A stretch of 22,564 bases of DNA from Acidobacteriota bacterium (GCA_022614735.1 JAKEHZ010000114.1:1-22564), one strand, 5' to 3'; shown: positions 1 through 8,373, numbered from the stretch's first letter. The notes: generated by a model not told the origin, from the letters alone. Translations and numbers: made by a program.

Positions 1-79
1 CCGTGGTGATTTGCCACCATTTCTGAGGCATTACCCCGTCTTCTCACTTTCGCGTTTCTGTGCTATTCCTACATTCCCG

Positions 80-1660
80 ATGAAAACAATCTTGCTGCTC
101 ATCTTATTTGCTGCATCATCAGAGCTACGCGCTGATGACTGTTTGCCGCTCAAGGTACGCAACCCTGAGGGAAACTATATCGTCCCGGGAGTGATGGGGG
201 ACATTATTTATCGCCGCATCAATGGGACAGAGATCGCGCTTGATGCCTATGTGCAGAAGCGCGGTGATCGTCGCCCGTCAGTAGTTGTTATTCACGGCGG
301 CGGTTGGGATTCGGGTAGCCGAATAGCGTTCGTCGGACAGTTTCTCGAGATTCTCACACACGCAGGCTACAACTGGTTTTCGATCGATTACCGTCTCAAC
401 CGGGATAAAAAATATAACGATGCTCTCGATGACCTACGCTCAGCGCTCGCCTTCATTCGCTGCCACGCAAAAGAGTTCCGCATTGATCCTGATCGAATAG
501 CACTATTCGGAGAAGACACCGGCGCGCATCTCGCGTCAATGGTTGCAGCAGAGCGCCCGGCCGGCGTAAAAGCAGCGGTGCTCATCGGCGGACTTTATGA
601 TCTGCGCGACACCTCGAGCCCCGAATCCAATATCTCAAAACTAACATCTCAAAACCAAAAAGGGCTCCCCCCTGCGCTCATTGTTCATGGGACGGCCGAT
701 CGGGAAATGCCGCCTGCGCAGGCGAGACAGGTCTGCGAAGCGATACGTGAAGCCGGCCGGCGTTGCGATTACTTCCCTGTTGACGGCGCGATTCATCGCG
801 CTGAAAATTGGTTGCCAACCCAGTGGCGGTATAAAGAAGCTGTCATAACGTGGCTTGCCAGGGAACTCGATCATATTAAGCCTGATCACGATCCTTACGT
901 CACTAATCTCAGGAAAGACATCGTCTACAGCCCACAGCACAAGTTAAAGTTCGATGCTTATATTCCAAAAGGCCGTGGCCCATTTCCTGCGGTCATTATC
1001 GCACACGGCGGTGGATGGGAGGCCGGCGACAAAGTCACCTATGTCACGCCGTTATTCGAGCCGCTGGCACGTGCAGGATTTGCCTGGTTCTCGATTGATT
1101 ATCGTCTCACACCGCAATTTCGCCATCAGGATCAGCTCGTCGACTTGCGCGAAGCGATTCGTTTCGTAGGTGACAATGCCAAAAAATTTCGCGTCGATCC
1201 TGGTCGCATCGCAATAGTTGGCGAATCGGCAAGTGGGCAGATGGTCGCGCAAATCGCTCCGGAAAAACCGTCTGCGATTACCGCAGTTGTCTCTTTCTAT
1301 GGTGTTTATAACTTCCAGGATCTCACAAACGATACTTCGCCACGCTCAATCCCTGCGAGGCTCTTTGGGATAACCACGCTCGACGATGATGCACGCGCCG
1401 TGTTACGCAGGTATTCTCCAATCTATAACGTGCGGGCCGAGATGCCGCCAATTCTTCTGATTCATGGGACAAACGAACGGCTCTGGGCACAGGGCGTCGC
1501 CATGGCAAAAAAGTTAACGGAGAGCCATGCGGCTTACGATTTTTTTGAGATTAAAAATGCGCCACACGGGATGGAAAACTGGGAAGGCCATCCTGAATGG
1601 TTGAGTTACAAAGTAAAACTGGTTGAATGGTTGAAGAAATACCTTGTCCTTCAGAGATAG
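80..1660 (+). CDS. Secreted tandem alpha/beta-hydrolase (esterase/lipase-like), two fused domains
   Basis: A 526-residue protein with two copies of an alpha/beta-hydrolase domain of the BD-FAE/HSL-like esterase type. I chose ATG 80 over an upstream in-frame TTG at 11 because it opens a clean signal peptide (MKTILLLILFAASSELRA), so the enzyme is probably exported. No good ribosome site is visible. Both domains keep the HGGGW oxyanion-hole motif (residues 72-76 and 309-313) and a FSIDYRL strand. The first has GEDTG at 144-148, with Asp146 where the nucleophilic Ser is expected, plus Asp207 (HGTAD) and His239. The second has GESASG with Ser383 and His496 (PHGMENW), but HGTNE at 462-466 has Asn/Glu in place of the usual acid Asp. 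The fold is clear; the substrate is unknown. Domain 1 may be non-catalytic. Its stop lies 3 nt before the next start, so the two genes are probably cotranscribed. Confidence 0.85.
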   Translation: MKTILLLILFAASSELRADDCLPLKVRNPEGNYIVPGVMGDIIYRRINGTEIALDAYVQKRGDRRPSVVVIHGGGWDSGSRIAFVGQFLEILTHAGYNWFSIDYRLNRDKKYNDALDDLRSALAFIRCHAKEFRIDPDRIALFGEDTGAHLASMVAAERPAGVKAAVLIGGLYDLRDTSSPESNISKLTSQNQKGLPPALIVHGTADREMPPAQARQVCEAIREAGRRCDYFPVDGAIHRAENWLPTQWRYKEAVITWLARELDHIKPDHDPYVTNLRKDIVYSPQHKLKFDAYIPKGRGPFPAVIIAHGGGWEAGDKVTYVTPLFEPLARAGFAWFSIDYRLTPQFRHQDQLVDLREAIRFVGDNAKKFRVDPGRIAIVGESASGQMVAQIAPEKPSAITAVVSFYGVYNFQDLTNDTSPRSIPARLFGITTLDDDARAVLRRYSPIYNVRAEMPPILLIHGTNERLWAQGVAMAKKLTESHAAYDFFEIKNAPHGMENWEGHPEWLSYKVKLVEWLKKYLVLQR

Positions 1661-1663
1661 ATC

Positions 1664-3433
1664 ATGGAGATGACAAGAGAGAATACGAAACAATCGAAAA
1701 TGGTAGCTCTTGGCCTCTTGGCGGTTCTGCTTTTCCTTAAATGCTATAGCTTCTTTCTATTCCCCTCCGCTTACTCTCAGCCGGGCCTTTTCCGTGAGGC
1801 CGCGGCAGAAACCGGATTACACTTTCACCATTTCACCGGTTCGACCGGCGAATTTTTTATGCCCGAAATTATAGGCGCGGGTGCTGCTCTCTTCGATTAC
1901 GACAATGATGGCGACCTCGATGTCTATCTGATTCAGGGCACAATGCTCGACGAAAAGAAACAGCCTGGCGAAGCCAAATTCCCTCCGCACAAAGACTGGA
2001 AGCCCGGCAATCGTCTTTTTCGCAACGAGCTGATTCCATCAGGCAAACTACGATTCACCGATCTCACCGAAAAAGCCGGTGCCGATCGAATCGGTTATGG
2101 GATGGGCGCAGCAACTGGCGACTATGACAATGATGGCGATCTTGATCTCTACCTGACCAACTTCGGCTCGAATGTTCTTTATCGCAACAACGGCAACGGC
2201 ACCTTTACAGATGTCACACGCGAAGCCGGGGTAGATGATCAACGATGGAGCTCAAGCGCCGCCTTTTTTGATTATGATCGCGATGGCGATCTCGACCTCT
2301 TCGTCTGCAACTATATTGACTTCACTATCAAAGGCAACAAGCGGTGCTTTGCGCCCACTGGCGAACCCGATTACTGCTCACCGGCTTCGTATCGCCCTGT
2401 CCCCGACCGTCTTTTTCGCAACGAAGGCGCTGGCAGGTTCATCGATGTTACGAACGGCTCAGGCATCAGCTCAGCTTTCGGGCCGGGGCTTGGTGTGACT
2501 TGCGCAGACTTTAACCAGGATGGATGGATTGACGTCTATATCGCAAATGACGGCGCAGCTAATCTACTCTGGATCAATAAAGGCGATGGCACATTTGAAG
2601 AGAGTGGTTTGATATCGGGCGCGGCTTATGGCATGGATGGAGTTGCCCGCGCGGGCATGGGCGTGAGTGCCGGCGATTTCGATAACGATGGAGATGAAGA
2701 CATACTCGTCACTAACCTTACCAAAGAAGGCAGCACGCTTTATCGCAATAACGGCAAAGGCCAATTTGATGACGCAACAATTGAATTCAACCTGGCTCAG
2801 GCCAGCTTTCTTTCAACCGGCTTTGGCGTCAGCTGGTTCGATTATGACAATGACGGCTGGCTCGATCTGTTTATGGCAAACGGCGCGGTGACTTTACTGC
2901 CCACTTTGCGAGGCCAGCCTTATCCTTTTCACCAACGCAATCAGCTTTTTCACAATGAGGGTGCAGGCGGCAAAATCGGTTTTCGAGAAGTCACCAGCAC
3001 AGCAGGTCCCGCGTTGCAGCTCTCCGAAGTAAGTCGCGGCGCGGCAAGTGGCGACATTGATAACGATGGTGATGTAGACATCCTCGTCACCAATAACAAC
3101 GGGCCGGTACGATTGCTTCTCAATCAAGCATCTACACGAGCGCACTGGGTACAAGTGAAACTGATGGGGGTGAAAGATAACAGCGCTGGAATTGGCGCAA
3201 GGGTGGTTGTGATTCGCAAGAACGCCAAGCCTCTCTGGGACCGAGTTCACACTGATGGCAGCTATTTAAACGCGTCTGATGTGCGCGCGCATTTTGGATT
3301 GGGACGTGACGCGACTGTTGAAGCAATAGGCGTGATCTGGCCAAATGGGGCCAAAGAGATTTGGTCAAGTATCAAGATTGATAGCTTAAATACACTGCGT
3401 CAGGGGACAGGGAAATCATGGTTACTAAACTGA
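1664..3433 (+). CDS. CRTAC1-like FG-GAP/VCBS repeat protein with C-terminal ASPIC/UnbV domain
   Basis: A 589-residue exported protein. A hydrophobic segment at residues 13-34 acts as a signal peptide or anchor, ending near AYSQ. Seven calcium-binding DxDxDGxxD loops begin at about residues 78, 153, 203, 282, 338, 393 and 464 (for example DYDNDGDLD), as expected for an FG-GAP beta-propeller. The C-terminal part, about 507-575, carries the ASPIC/UnbV signature (NSAGIGARVVV, then HFGLG and IGVIWPNG). Such proteins are common and often multicopy in Acidobacteriota and Planctomycetota; they are thought to bind ligands or carbohydrates outside the cell, and no reaction is known. The start lies 3 nt after the hydrolase stop, suggesting translational coupling; an in-frame ATG at 1670 is an alternative. 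The family call is firm, the role is open. Confidence 0.9.
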   Translation: MEMTRENTKQSKMVALGLLAVLLFLKCYSFFLFPSAYSQPGLFREAAAETGLHFHHFTGSTGEFFMPEIIGAGAALFDYDNDGDLDVYLIQGTMLDEKKQPGEAKFPPHKDWKPGNRLFRNELIPSGKLRFTDLTEKAGADRIGYGMGAATGDYDNDGDLDLYLTNFGSNVLYRNNGNGTFTDVTREAGVDDQRWSSSAAFFDYDRDGDLDLFVCNYIDFTIKGNKRCFAPTGEPDYCSPASYRPVPDRLFRNEGAGRFIDVTNGSGISSAFGPGLGVTCADFNQDGWIDVYIANDGAANLLWINKGDGTFEESGLISGAAYGMDGVARAGMGVSAGDFDNDGDEDILVTNLTKEGSTLYRNNGKGQFDDATIEFNLAQASFLSTGFGVSWFDYDNDGWLDLFMANGAVTLLPTLRGQPYPFHQRNQLFHNEGAGGKIGFREVTSTAGPALQLSEVSRGAASGDIDNDGDVDILVTNNNGPVRLLLNQASTRAHWVQVKLMGVKDNSAGIGARVVVIRKNAKPLWDRVHTDGSYLNASDVRAHFGLGRDATVEAIGVIWPNGAKEIWSSIKIDSLNTLRQGTGKSWLLN

Positions 3434-3524
3434 AGGGGACATATCTTATCGCCCATTACCTATTCTATTGCTGATGTCAGGACACATTTTCAAAATCAGG
3501 TTTCGTGGCAAAAGATATGGTTTG

Positions 3525-3606
3525 GAAACAAAAAAGGCAAAAAGGGCAAAAAAGGCAAGAAAGTTTGAGGTTTTGCCTTTTTTGCCCTTTTTGCCTTTTT
3601 TGTTTC
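3525..3606. repeat. Perfect 34-bp inverted repeat built of 9-nt AAAAAAGGC-type units
   Basis: Arms 3525-3558 and 3573-3606 are exact reverse complements around a 14-nt loop. Between a GAAAC edge and the loop the arm reads AAAAAAGGC, AAAAAGGGC, AAAAAAGGC, that is three 9-nt units with the outer two identical and the middle one different. It lies about 90 bp after the CRTAC1-like stop and just upstream of the likely promoter of the next gene. The transcript could fold into a long stem and act as a terminator, but the sequence is not a classic GC stem plus U run. The rest of 3434-3667 holds no gene I can support. Confidence 0.9.
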
Positions 3607-3610
3607 AACA

Positions 3611-3639
3611 TTCAGTTCCTCTGATCTTTAAGCTATGAT
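3611..3639 (+). promoter_or_regulatory. Candidate sigma70-type promoter for the 3668 gene
   Basis: TATGAT at 3634-3639 is a good -10 box; a weak -35 TTCAGT sits at 3611-3616 with a 17-nt spacer. Transcription would start near 3646, leaving about 20 nt before the start codon with a strong Shine-Dalgarno inside. An in-frame ATG at 3635 falls inside the -10 box, which argues against it as the start. Motif reading only. Confidence 0.4.
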
Positions 3640-3656
3640 GCGCGCAGCACAGAATC

Positions 3657-3661
3657 GGAGG
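3657..3661 (+). promoter_or_regulatory. Shine-Dalgarno GGAGG that decides the 3668 start
   Basis: GGAGG is followed by six bases and then ATG at 3668. The in-frame ATG codons at 3635 and 3701 have no comparable site, so 3668 is the best start even though 3701 would give a shorter signal peptide. Confidence 0.7.
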
Positions 3662-3667
3662 AACTGG

Positions 3668-5365
3668 ATGCCTATCTTTGAGAATCAGCGCACACACTTG
3701 ATGTCACCAGGAAGATTGAGTTCATCTCTATGCATTTTCTTCTTTGCCGTCTTGCCTGCTCTTGCCCAAAGCCAATCTGGCTACAACGTGCCACAGAAGA
3801 TTCGCAGATTCCACAACGCCGAGGAATTCGCGCGACTGACCGAAGGTCGTGTGAAGCTCTACCGATCAGCACCAAGGGATGCATTATCTCGATACCAATT
3901 CAAACGGCCATTTCCGAATTACGAAATCACAGTTATTGCCGATGACGTTACTAAAAAGGATGCTGAATTGTTATGGATCGGCACAAAATATGGGCTATTC
4001 AATTATCATCTGCCCACTCACTCCATTCAATATTTCGCAGGTAAACGTTGGTTGCCGGATGATCAGGTTGTAGCCATCGGTTTTGAAGAACACAAAACAG
4101 GTTCATTTGCTGTTTGGGTCGAGACGCCAAAAGGATTCAGCTGCATCGAGTACAAACAGATGACGCTCGCTGAAAAAGCGAAGGCCTTTGAAAACCGCGT
4201 CCGCGCGCGACACGTGCGACATGGCCTGACAGCAGGCTCCCATCTTCGTATCCCCGGCGATCTCTCCAGCAATCAGATGGTCTCAAGTGATAATGACGGC
4301 CTGTGGACCGCAATCTATGTCGCTGCCGAGTGCTTCCGATACAAAGTCACCGGGGAGGCCGATGCACGCGAATTTGCTCGCCAGGGTATTCAGGCGATAA
4401 TGAGGCTGGAAGAGATCACTGGCATTCCGGGTTTCCCCGCCCGCTCATTCATCAAGATCGGCGTTGATGAACAACCACGGGATGGCGAATGGCACATGAC
4501 GCCCGATGGCCAGTGGAGGTGGAAAGGTGACACGAGCTCGGATGAGATCGTCGGTCATTACTTCGTCTATCCGATTTACTATGACCTTGTGGCTGATGAT
4601 GACGAAAAGAAAAAGATTCGTGCCGTAGTTATGCGCATCACAAATCATATTCTCGACAATGGCTATCAATTAATTGACACCGATGGCAAACGCACAACAT
4701 GGGGATGGTGGGGACCAGGCACGATCTGGGAAGACCCTGACGAGACCGGCTTGCGAGCGTTGCATATCCTGTCGCATTTGCGCGTTGCGATTCACATCAC
4801 AGGCAATCCGAAATTTCAGGCGGCCTACAATGATCTGATCGACAAACATCGTTATCATCTTCTCACCCGCAATCAGAAGATCAACATTCCGACCAGAATC
4901 AATCATTCGGACGACGAGTTGGCTTTCCTTTCATATTACCCGCTGTTGCTTTACGAAAAGGACCCTAAGCTGAGGGAGATCTATATTCAAAGTCTCGAAC
5001 GAAGCTGGCTCGTTGAACGCCCGGAACGCAATCCCCTTTGGAATTTCATTTATGCCGCCGGCAGCAGCAGCCAAGATTTTGATCGAGTTGCATCGATTCG
5101 GACCCTGCGGGAAATCCCGGTGGATCTGGTGGCGTGGACAGTGACAAACTCGCAGCGTTTGGATGTTCCGATCGATCCACTGTCAGACCGTTTCAAGCAC
5201 AGACAATCTTTAACTGTCTTACCATATGACGAATTGCCGGCGATGAAGTGGAATGGAAACCCATATCGAATCGATGGTGGCAGCGATGGCCGCGGGGAGG
5301 ACGACGGAGCGTTTTTCCTCCTCCCTTACTGGATGGGACGGTATCATAAACTGATTGATGAATGA
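3668..5365 (+). CDS. Secreted protein with Reg_prop-like blade and probable six-hairpin (alpha/alpha) domain
   Basis: A 565-residue exported protein of unnamed function. The signal peptide spans about residues 1-34 (hydrophobic LCIFFFAVLPALA, then Q). Around residues 101-140 LLWIGTKYGLFNYHLPT, followed by LPDDQVVAI, resembles one blade of a two-component-regulator propeller repeat, normally present in many copies. From about 200 onward there are alternating helices with aromatic and acidic motifs: SSDNDGLWTAIYVAAECFRY (from about 206), DTSSDEIVGHYFVYP (from about 288) and TTWGWWGPGTIWEDPDETGL, which suggests an (alpha/alpha)6-barrel as in several glycoside-hydrolase and lyase families. Asp and Glu residues in these motifs could be catalytic, but I cannot assign a family. 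The downstream transporter starts 22 nt after the stop, so cotranscription is possible. Confidence 0.75.
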   Translation: MPIFENQRTHLMSPGRLSSSLCIFFFAVLPALAQSQSGYNVPQKIRRFHNAEEFARLTEGRVKLYRSAPRDALSRYQFKRPFPNYEITVIADDVTKKDAELLWIGTKYGLFNYHLPTHSIQYFAGKRWLPDDQVVAIGFEEHKTGSFAVWVETPKGFSCIEYKQMTLAEKAKAFENRVRARHVRHGLTAGSHLRIPGDLSSNQMVSSDNDGLWTAIYVAAECFRYKVTGEADAREFARQGIQAIMRLEEITGIPGFPARSFIKIGVDEQPRDGEWHMTPDGQWRWKGDTSSDEIVGHYFVYPIYYDLVADDDEKKKIRAVVMRITNHILDNGYQLIDTDGKRTTWGWWGPGTIWEDPDETGLRALHILSHLRVAIHITGNPKFQAAYNDLIDKHRYHLLTRNQKINIPTRINHSDDELAFLSYYPLLLYEKDPKLREIYIQSLERSWLVERPERNPLWNFIYAAGSSSQDFDRVASIRTLREIPVDLVAWTVTNSQRLDVPIDPLSDRFKHRQSLTVLPYDELPAMKWNGNPYRIDGGSDGRGEDDGAFFLLPYWMGRYHKLIDE

Positions 5366-5387
5366 GCGAAATTGAGGCGAAAAAAGA

Positions 5388-6089
5388 ATGACGACATCTG
5401 CTGCAACAATCCTCTTCATTGGCCTGGTCACAGGCCTTCGGCACGCGCTCGACGCGGATCATCTGGCAGCCATCTCGACGATCGTCTCTGAGCGTAAAAA
5501 ACCTCTCAGTTCGCTGTTGATCGGTGCCGTCTGGGGTTTAGGACACACGGCCTCGCTGCTGCTAGCCGGCGTTGGAGTGATCCTGCTGCAGATCAGGATA
5601 GAAAGGTATGAAAAGATTCTTGAATTCTGCGTGGCAGTTATGTTGATAGGGCTTGGCGCCAACGTCCTCTACAAACTCGTACGTGGAGGCCGTATACATT
5701 TTCACGAGCATTCCCACGGCGAACATACACATGTTCATCCACACCTGCACGAAAACAGACCTGAACCTGATCCCCATTCTCATCACGGCTTGCGGCTGGG
5801 GATTCGCCCGCTCATTATTGGAATGATCCATGGTCTGGCTGGCAGCGCTGCTTTGATGCTCTATGTTTTATCCACAATCGAATCAACCGTTGTTGCCTTT
5901 GCTTACATCGCCATTTTCGGGATTGGGTCAATTGGCGGAATGATGATCATGAGTCTGGTTCTCAGCCTTCCTGCGCAAATGACAGCAAGACATTTCAGGC
6001 GCACGCATCTGGCCGTTCATGCAATCGCGGGCCTCGTCAGCCTGGGCCTCGGACTGTTTTTGGCTTACGAGATAGGGTTTAAAGAATGA
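5388..6089 (+). CDS. NiCoT/NicO-type nickel or cobalt transporter (UreH-like) with His-rich loop
   Basis: A 233-residue inner-membrane protein with about six hydrophobic segments. RHALDADHLAAI at residues 18-29 matches the nickel/cobalt-transporter signature (HxxxxDH), and GLGHTA (50-55) and GMIHGLAGSAAL (145-156) repeat the His-containing helix pattern of the UreH/NicO group. The loop at about 104-133 holds twelve histidines, a likely metal-gathering segment as in RcnA-like and UreH-like proteins. Its length is short, typical of the UreH type. It lies 22 nt after the preceding stop, with only a weak GAGG as ribosome site. No urease, hydrogenase or other nickel enzyme is in the window, so import versus export and the choice of metal remain open. 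A 254-bp palindrome begins 4 nt past its stop. Confidence 0.85.
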   Translation: MTTSAATILFIGLVTGLRHALDADHLAAISTIVSERKKPLSSLLIGAVWGLGHTASLLLAGVGVILLQIRIERYEKILEFCVAVMLIGLGANVLYKLVRGGRIHFHEHSHGEHTHVHPHLHENRPEPDPHSHHGLRLGIRPLIIGMIHGLAGSAALMLYVLSTIESTVVAFAYIAIFGIGSIGGMMIMSLVLSLPAQMTARHFRRTHLAVHAIAGLVSLGLGLFLAYEIGFKE

Positions 6090-6092
6090 CCG

Positions 6093-6344
<252 letters not shown>

Positions 6345-6346
<2 letters not shown>

Positions 6347-6752
6347 AGTCTACGACAACGATGGCGATTTCGATTACTTCTCGCGCGTTGATATGAAATG
6401 CGCGCATTTCAGTCTCCGGCTCTAGCGTGACGATGAGGTAGACAGCTTGCGGATAAAAAGCGAGTTCGATATCGGTTTGTGAAGGATAGGCCGGGCCACA
6501 CGGATGCGAATGATAAATCCCAATCAAATCCTCATCCGCATCTCGCATCCACTTCATCGCCTCGAAGAGGTCCTCAGGCGCGGCAAAGTACCGTGTCTCA
6601 GGTTGCGGTGATCTGTTCCGCAACGGGTAGCGATTGCTCGCCTGCAAGTTACGACCACCGATCAAACCACAGCATTCCTGTGGCCGCTCATCACGAGCTT
6701 GAGTAATGATGTTATCGAAGATCGAACGTGGGAGCTTGATCTCTAAGTTCAT
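6345..6752 (-). CDS. JAMM/MPN-type (Mov34 family) metalloprotease
   Basis: A 135-residue cytosolic protein of the prokaryotic JAB family. Zinc-site residues are visible: Glu26 (in ECCGLIGG), then HSHP with His81 and His83, Ser91 and Asp94 (HxHPx7SxxD). I start it at the ATG at 6750-6752 (MNLEIKLPRS) because the open frame upstream to 6944 shows no family similarity and would run into the metY start. No Shine-Dalgarno precedes it; a TATAAT box lies only 10 nt upstream, so the mRNA may be nearly leaderless. Known relatives remove C-terminal residues from ubiquitin-like sulfur carriers (Mec+ on CysO; HcyD on HcyS in Wolinella homocysteine synthesis). Divergence from metY supports such a sulfur-transfer role, but no carrier gene is in the window. 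The metalloprotease call is firm; the partner is inference. Confidence 0.85.
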
Positions 6753-6761
6753 AGCGAGCGG

Positions 6762-6767
6762 ATTATA
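6762..6767 (-). promoter_or_regulatory. Possible -10 box (TATAAT) of the JAMM gene
   Basis: On the minus strand TATAAT ends 10 nt before the JAMM start codon, so transcription would begin only a few bases ahead of it. No convincing -35 is seen. This would explain the missing ribosome site (leaderless translation), but it rests on one hexamer. Confidence 0.3.
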
Positions 6768-6812
6768 ACGTTGACAGAGATGCGGAGTCTGGCCTAGACT
6801 GCCCGCGTTTTT

Positions 6813-6841
6813 TTGACAATTGGAAATTTCCTGGCTAAAAA
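6813..6841 (+). promoter_or_regulatory. Candidate promoter of metY with a palindrome in the spacer
   Basis: TTGACA at 6813-6818 is followed after 17 nt by TAAAAA at 6836-6841. The spacer holds the exact palindrome GGAAATTTCC (6822-6831), a plausible operator. A second TTGACA at 6771-6776 and an inverted AGTCT/AGACT pair (6786-6790, 6796-6800) lie upstream in the same divergent region. I looked for a SAM-type riboswitch in the leader of about 60 nt and saw none. Confidence 0.45.
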
Positions 6842-6894
6842 TCAAAATTACTAGCGAATTCGTCAAACTTGCATGTTTATTCCCATTCAACACA

Positions 6895-6901
6895 AGAGGA
6901 G
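6895..6901 (+). promoter_or_regulatory. Shine-Dalgarno AGAGGAG that decides the metY start
   Basis: AGAGGAG is followed by eight bases and then ATG 6910. The longer open frame from ATG 6820 would start inside the promoter and adds 30 residues unlike any MetY N-terminus. Confidence 0.75.
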
Positions 6902-6909
6902 ATGACATA

Positions 6910-8226
6910 ATGGCGGACGACCAAGAGATAACATACCACTTCAATACCCTCGCAATTCACGGGGGTCAAGTACCTGACCCTACAACGAACGCTCGCGCCG
7001 TACCGATTTATCAGACCACATCATATAACTTTGCGGATGCCGATCAGGCAGCCCGGCTGTTTGCATTGAAAGAGTTCGGCAATATCTACTCGCGGATTAT
7101 GAATCCGACTAATGACGTGCTTGAAAAACGTTTGGCGGCGCTTGAAGGCGGCGCCGCGGGGCTTGTGCTCTCATCGGGGCAGGCGGCGGAGACGCTCACG
7201 GTACTAACACTTGCCAGCGCGGGGGACGAAATTGTCTCGACCACTTCCCTCTATGGCGGCACTTATAACCTGTTCCATTACACACTGCCCAAGCTCGGTA
7301 TGACAGTCCGCTTCGTTGACGCCGAAGATGAAGCAGGCTTACGCGCAGCAATCAACGACAAGACCAAGGCTGTATATACCGAAACCGTGGGCAACCCGAA
7401 ACTCGACATCGTCGATATCGAAAAACTGGCAAATATCGCACACGAGAACGGATTACCGCTGGTTATTGACAATACCACACCTTCACCCGCGCTTTGCCGT
7501 CCAATTGAGTATGGCGCAGACATTGTCGTCCACTCGCTGACCAAGTTCATCGGTGGCCATGGGACTTCAATCGGCGGCGCAATCGTCGATGCCGGGAAAT
7601 TCGACTGGAAAGCCTCAGGGCGTTTCCCCGGCTTCACAACGCCAGACCCGTCTTATCATGGCGTCGTTTACACAGACGCTTTCGGCCCACTCGCTTTTAT
7701 CATCAAGACCCGTGTGCAGGCCCTGCGCGACGTTGGCGCATCGCTGTCACCATTCAACGCCTTCCTCTTTCTTCAGGGCGCGGAGACATTGCATTTGAGG
7801 ATGGAGCGGCACTCAGAAAACGCCCTGGAAGTGGCGAGATACCTGCAAAATCACCCGCAAATCGAATGGGTGAATTTCCCCGGCCTTGAATCAAGCCCGT
7901 ATTACGAGCGTGTGCAAAAATATATGCCGACGGGTGCAGGCGCGCTCGTTACCTTTGGCATTCGCGGTGGATTCGAGGCGGGCAAGAAGTTCATCAACTC
8001 TATGAAGCTCTTCAGCCTGCTGGCGAACATTGGCGATGCAAAGTCACTCGTGATACACCCGGCTTCTACCACACATTCGCAGTTGACCGAAGAAGAACAG
8101 GCGACGACAGGGGTGACACCCGGACTGGTACGCCTGTCAGTCGGTATTGAAGATATACGCGATATCATTGCAGATATCGATCGCGGGTTGAAAGCGGCGA
8201 CACAAGGCTCATCAGCGATGGCCTGA
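6910..8226 (+). CDS. metY: O-acetylhomoserine (thiol)-lyase, MetY-type PLP enzyme
   Basis: A 438-residue cytosolic enzyme of the Cys/Met-metabolism PLP family. It replaces the acetyl group of O-acetylhomoserine with sulfide to give homocysteine. Visible features are YSRIMNPT (Tyr60, Arg62, phosphate binding from the neighbouring subunit), SSGQAAE, VIDNTT (Asp187, pyridine nitrogen), and VHSLTKFIGGHG with PLP Lys212. Length and the N-terminal FNTLAIHGG match the MetY branch rather than the shorter MetB/MetC/MetZ branch. The downstream neighbour metX makes its substrate, so the pair forms a direct-sulfhydrylation route to methionine. The divergent JAMM gene suggests sulfide might arrive on a protein thiocarboxylate. 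Very confident in the family; the sulfur donor is inferred. Confidence 0.94.
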   Translation: MADDQEITYHFNTLAIHGGQVPDPTTNARAVPIYQTTSYNFADADQAARLFALKEFGNIYSRIMNPTNDVLEKRLAALEGGAAGLVLSSGQAAETLTVLTLASAGDEIVSTTSLYGGTYNLFHYTLPKLGMTVRFVDAEDEAGLRAAINDKTKAVYTETVGNPKLDIVDIEKLANIAHENGLPLVIDNTTPSPALCRPIEYGADIVVHSLTKFIGGHGTSIGGAIVDAGKFDWKASGRFPGFTTPDPSYHGVVYTDAFGPLAFIIKTRVQALRDVGASLSPFNAFLFLQGAETLHLRMERHSENALEVARYLQNHPQIEWVNFPGLESSPYYERVQKYMPTGAGALVTFGIRGGFEAGKKFINSMKLFSLLANIGDAKSLVIHPASTTHSQLTEEEQATTGVTPGLVRLSVGIEDIRDIIADIDRGLKAATQGSSAMA

Positions 8227-8230
8227 AAAT

Positions 8231-8339
8231 AAGAGAGAAAACGGGTCAACAAGAAAGGGCGGAAATAACGGAACAAACGGAATTCTCTAGGATTTTTTCC
8301 GTTTGTTCCGTTATTTCCGTTTGTTCCGTTTTCTCTCTT
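8231..8339. repeat. Inverted repeat of ACGGAACAA-type 9-nt units between metY and metX
   Basis: Inner arms 8260-8282 and 8297-8319 pair perfectly over 23 bp around a 14-nt loop; outer arms 8231-8244 and 8326-8339 (AAGAGAGAAAACGG) pair over 14 bp. Between them the left arm is altered (an extra stretch of about 15 nt in place of 6), while the right arm read backwards is regular: ACGGAACAA, ACGGAAATA, ACGGAACAA, ACGGAAAAA. It starts 5 nt after the metY stop and so sits inside the likely metY-metX transcript. Confidence 0.9.
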
Positions 8340-8373
8340 TTCATTCATCAGTCGCTCTACACGATTAAAAAAT

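Noticed and set aside
11..79. Upstream TTG start for the first hydrolase
   Set aside because: It would add 23 residues ahead of a clear signal peptide, with no ribosome site.
6845..6909. SAM or other methionine riboswitch ahead of metY
   Set aside because: The leader is short and AT-rich, with no matching conserved core or multi-stem fold visible.
6753..6944. N-terminal extension of the JAMM protein
   Set aside because: It would overlap the divergent metY promoter and start codon, and the added residues do not resemble the family.
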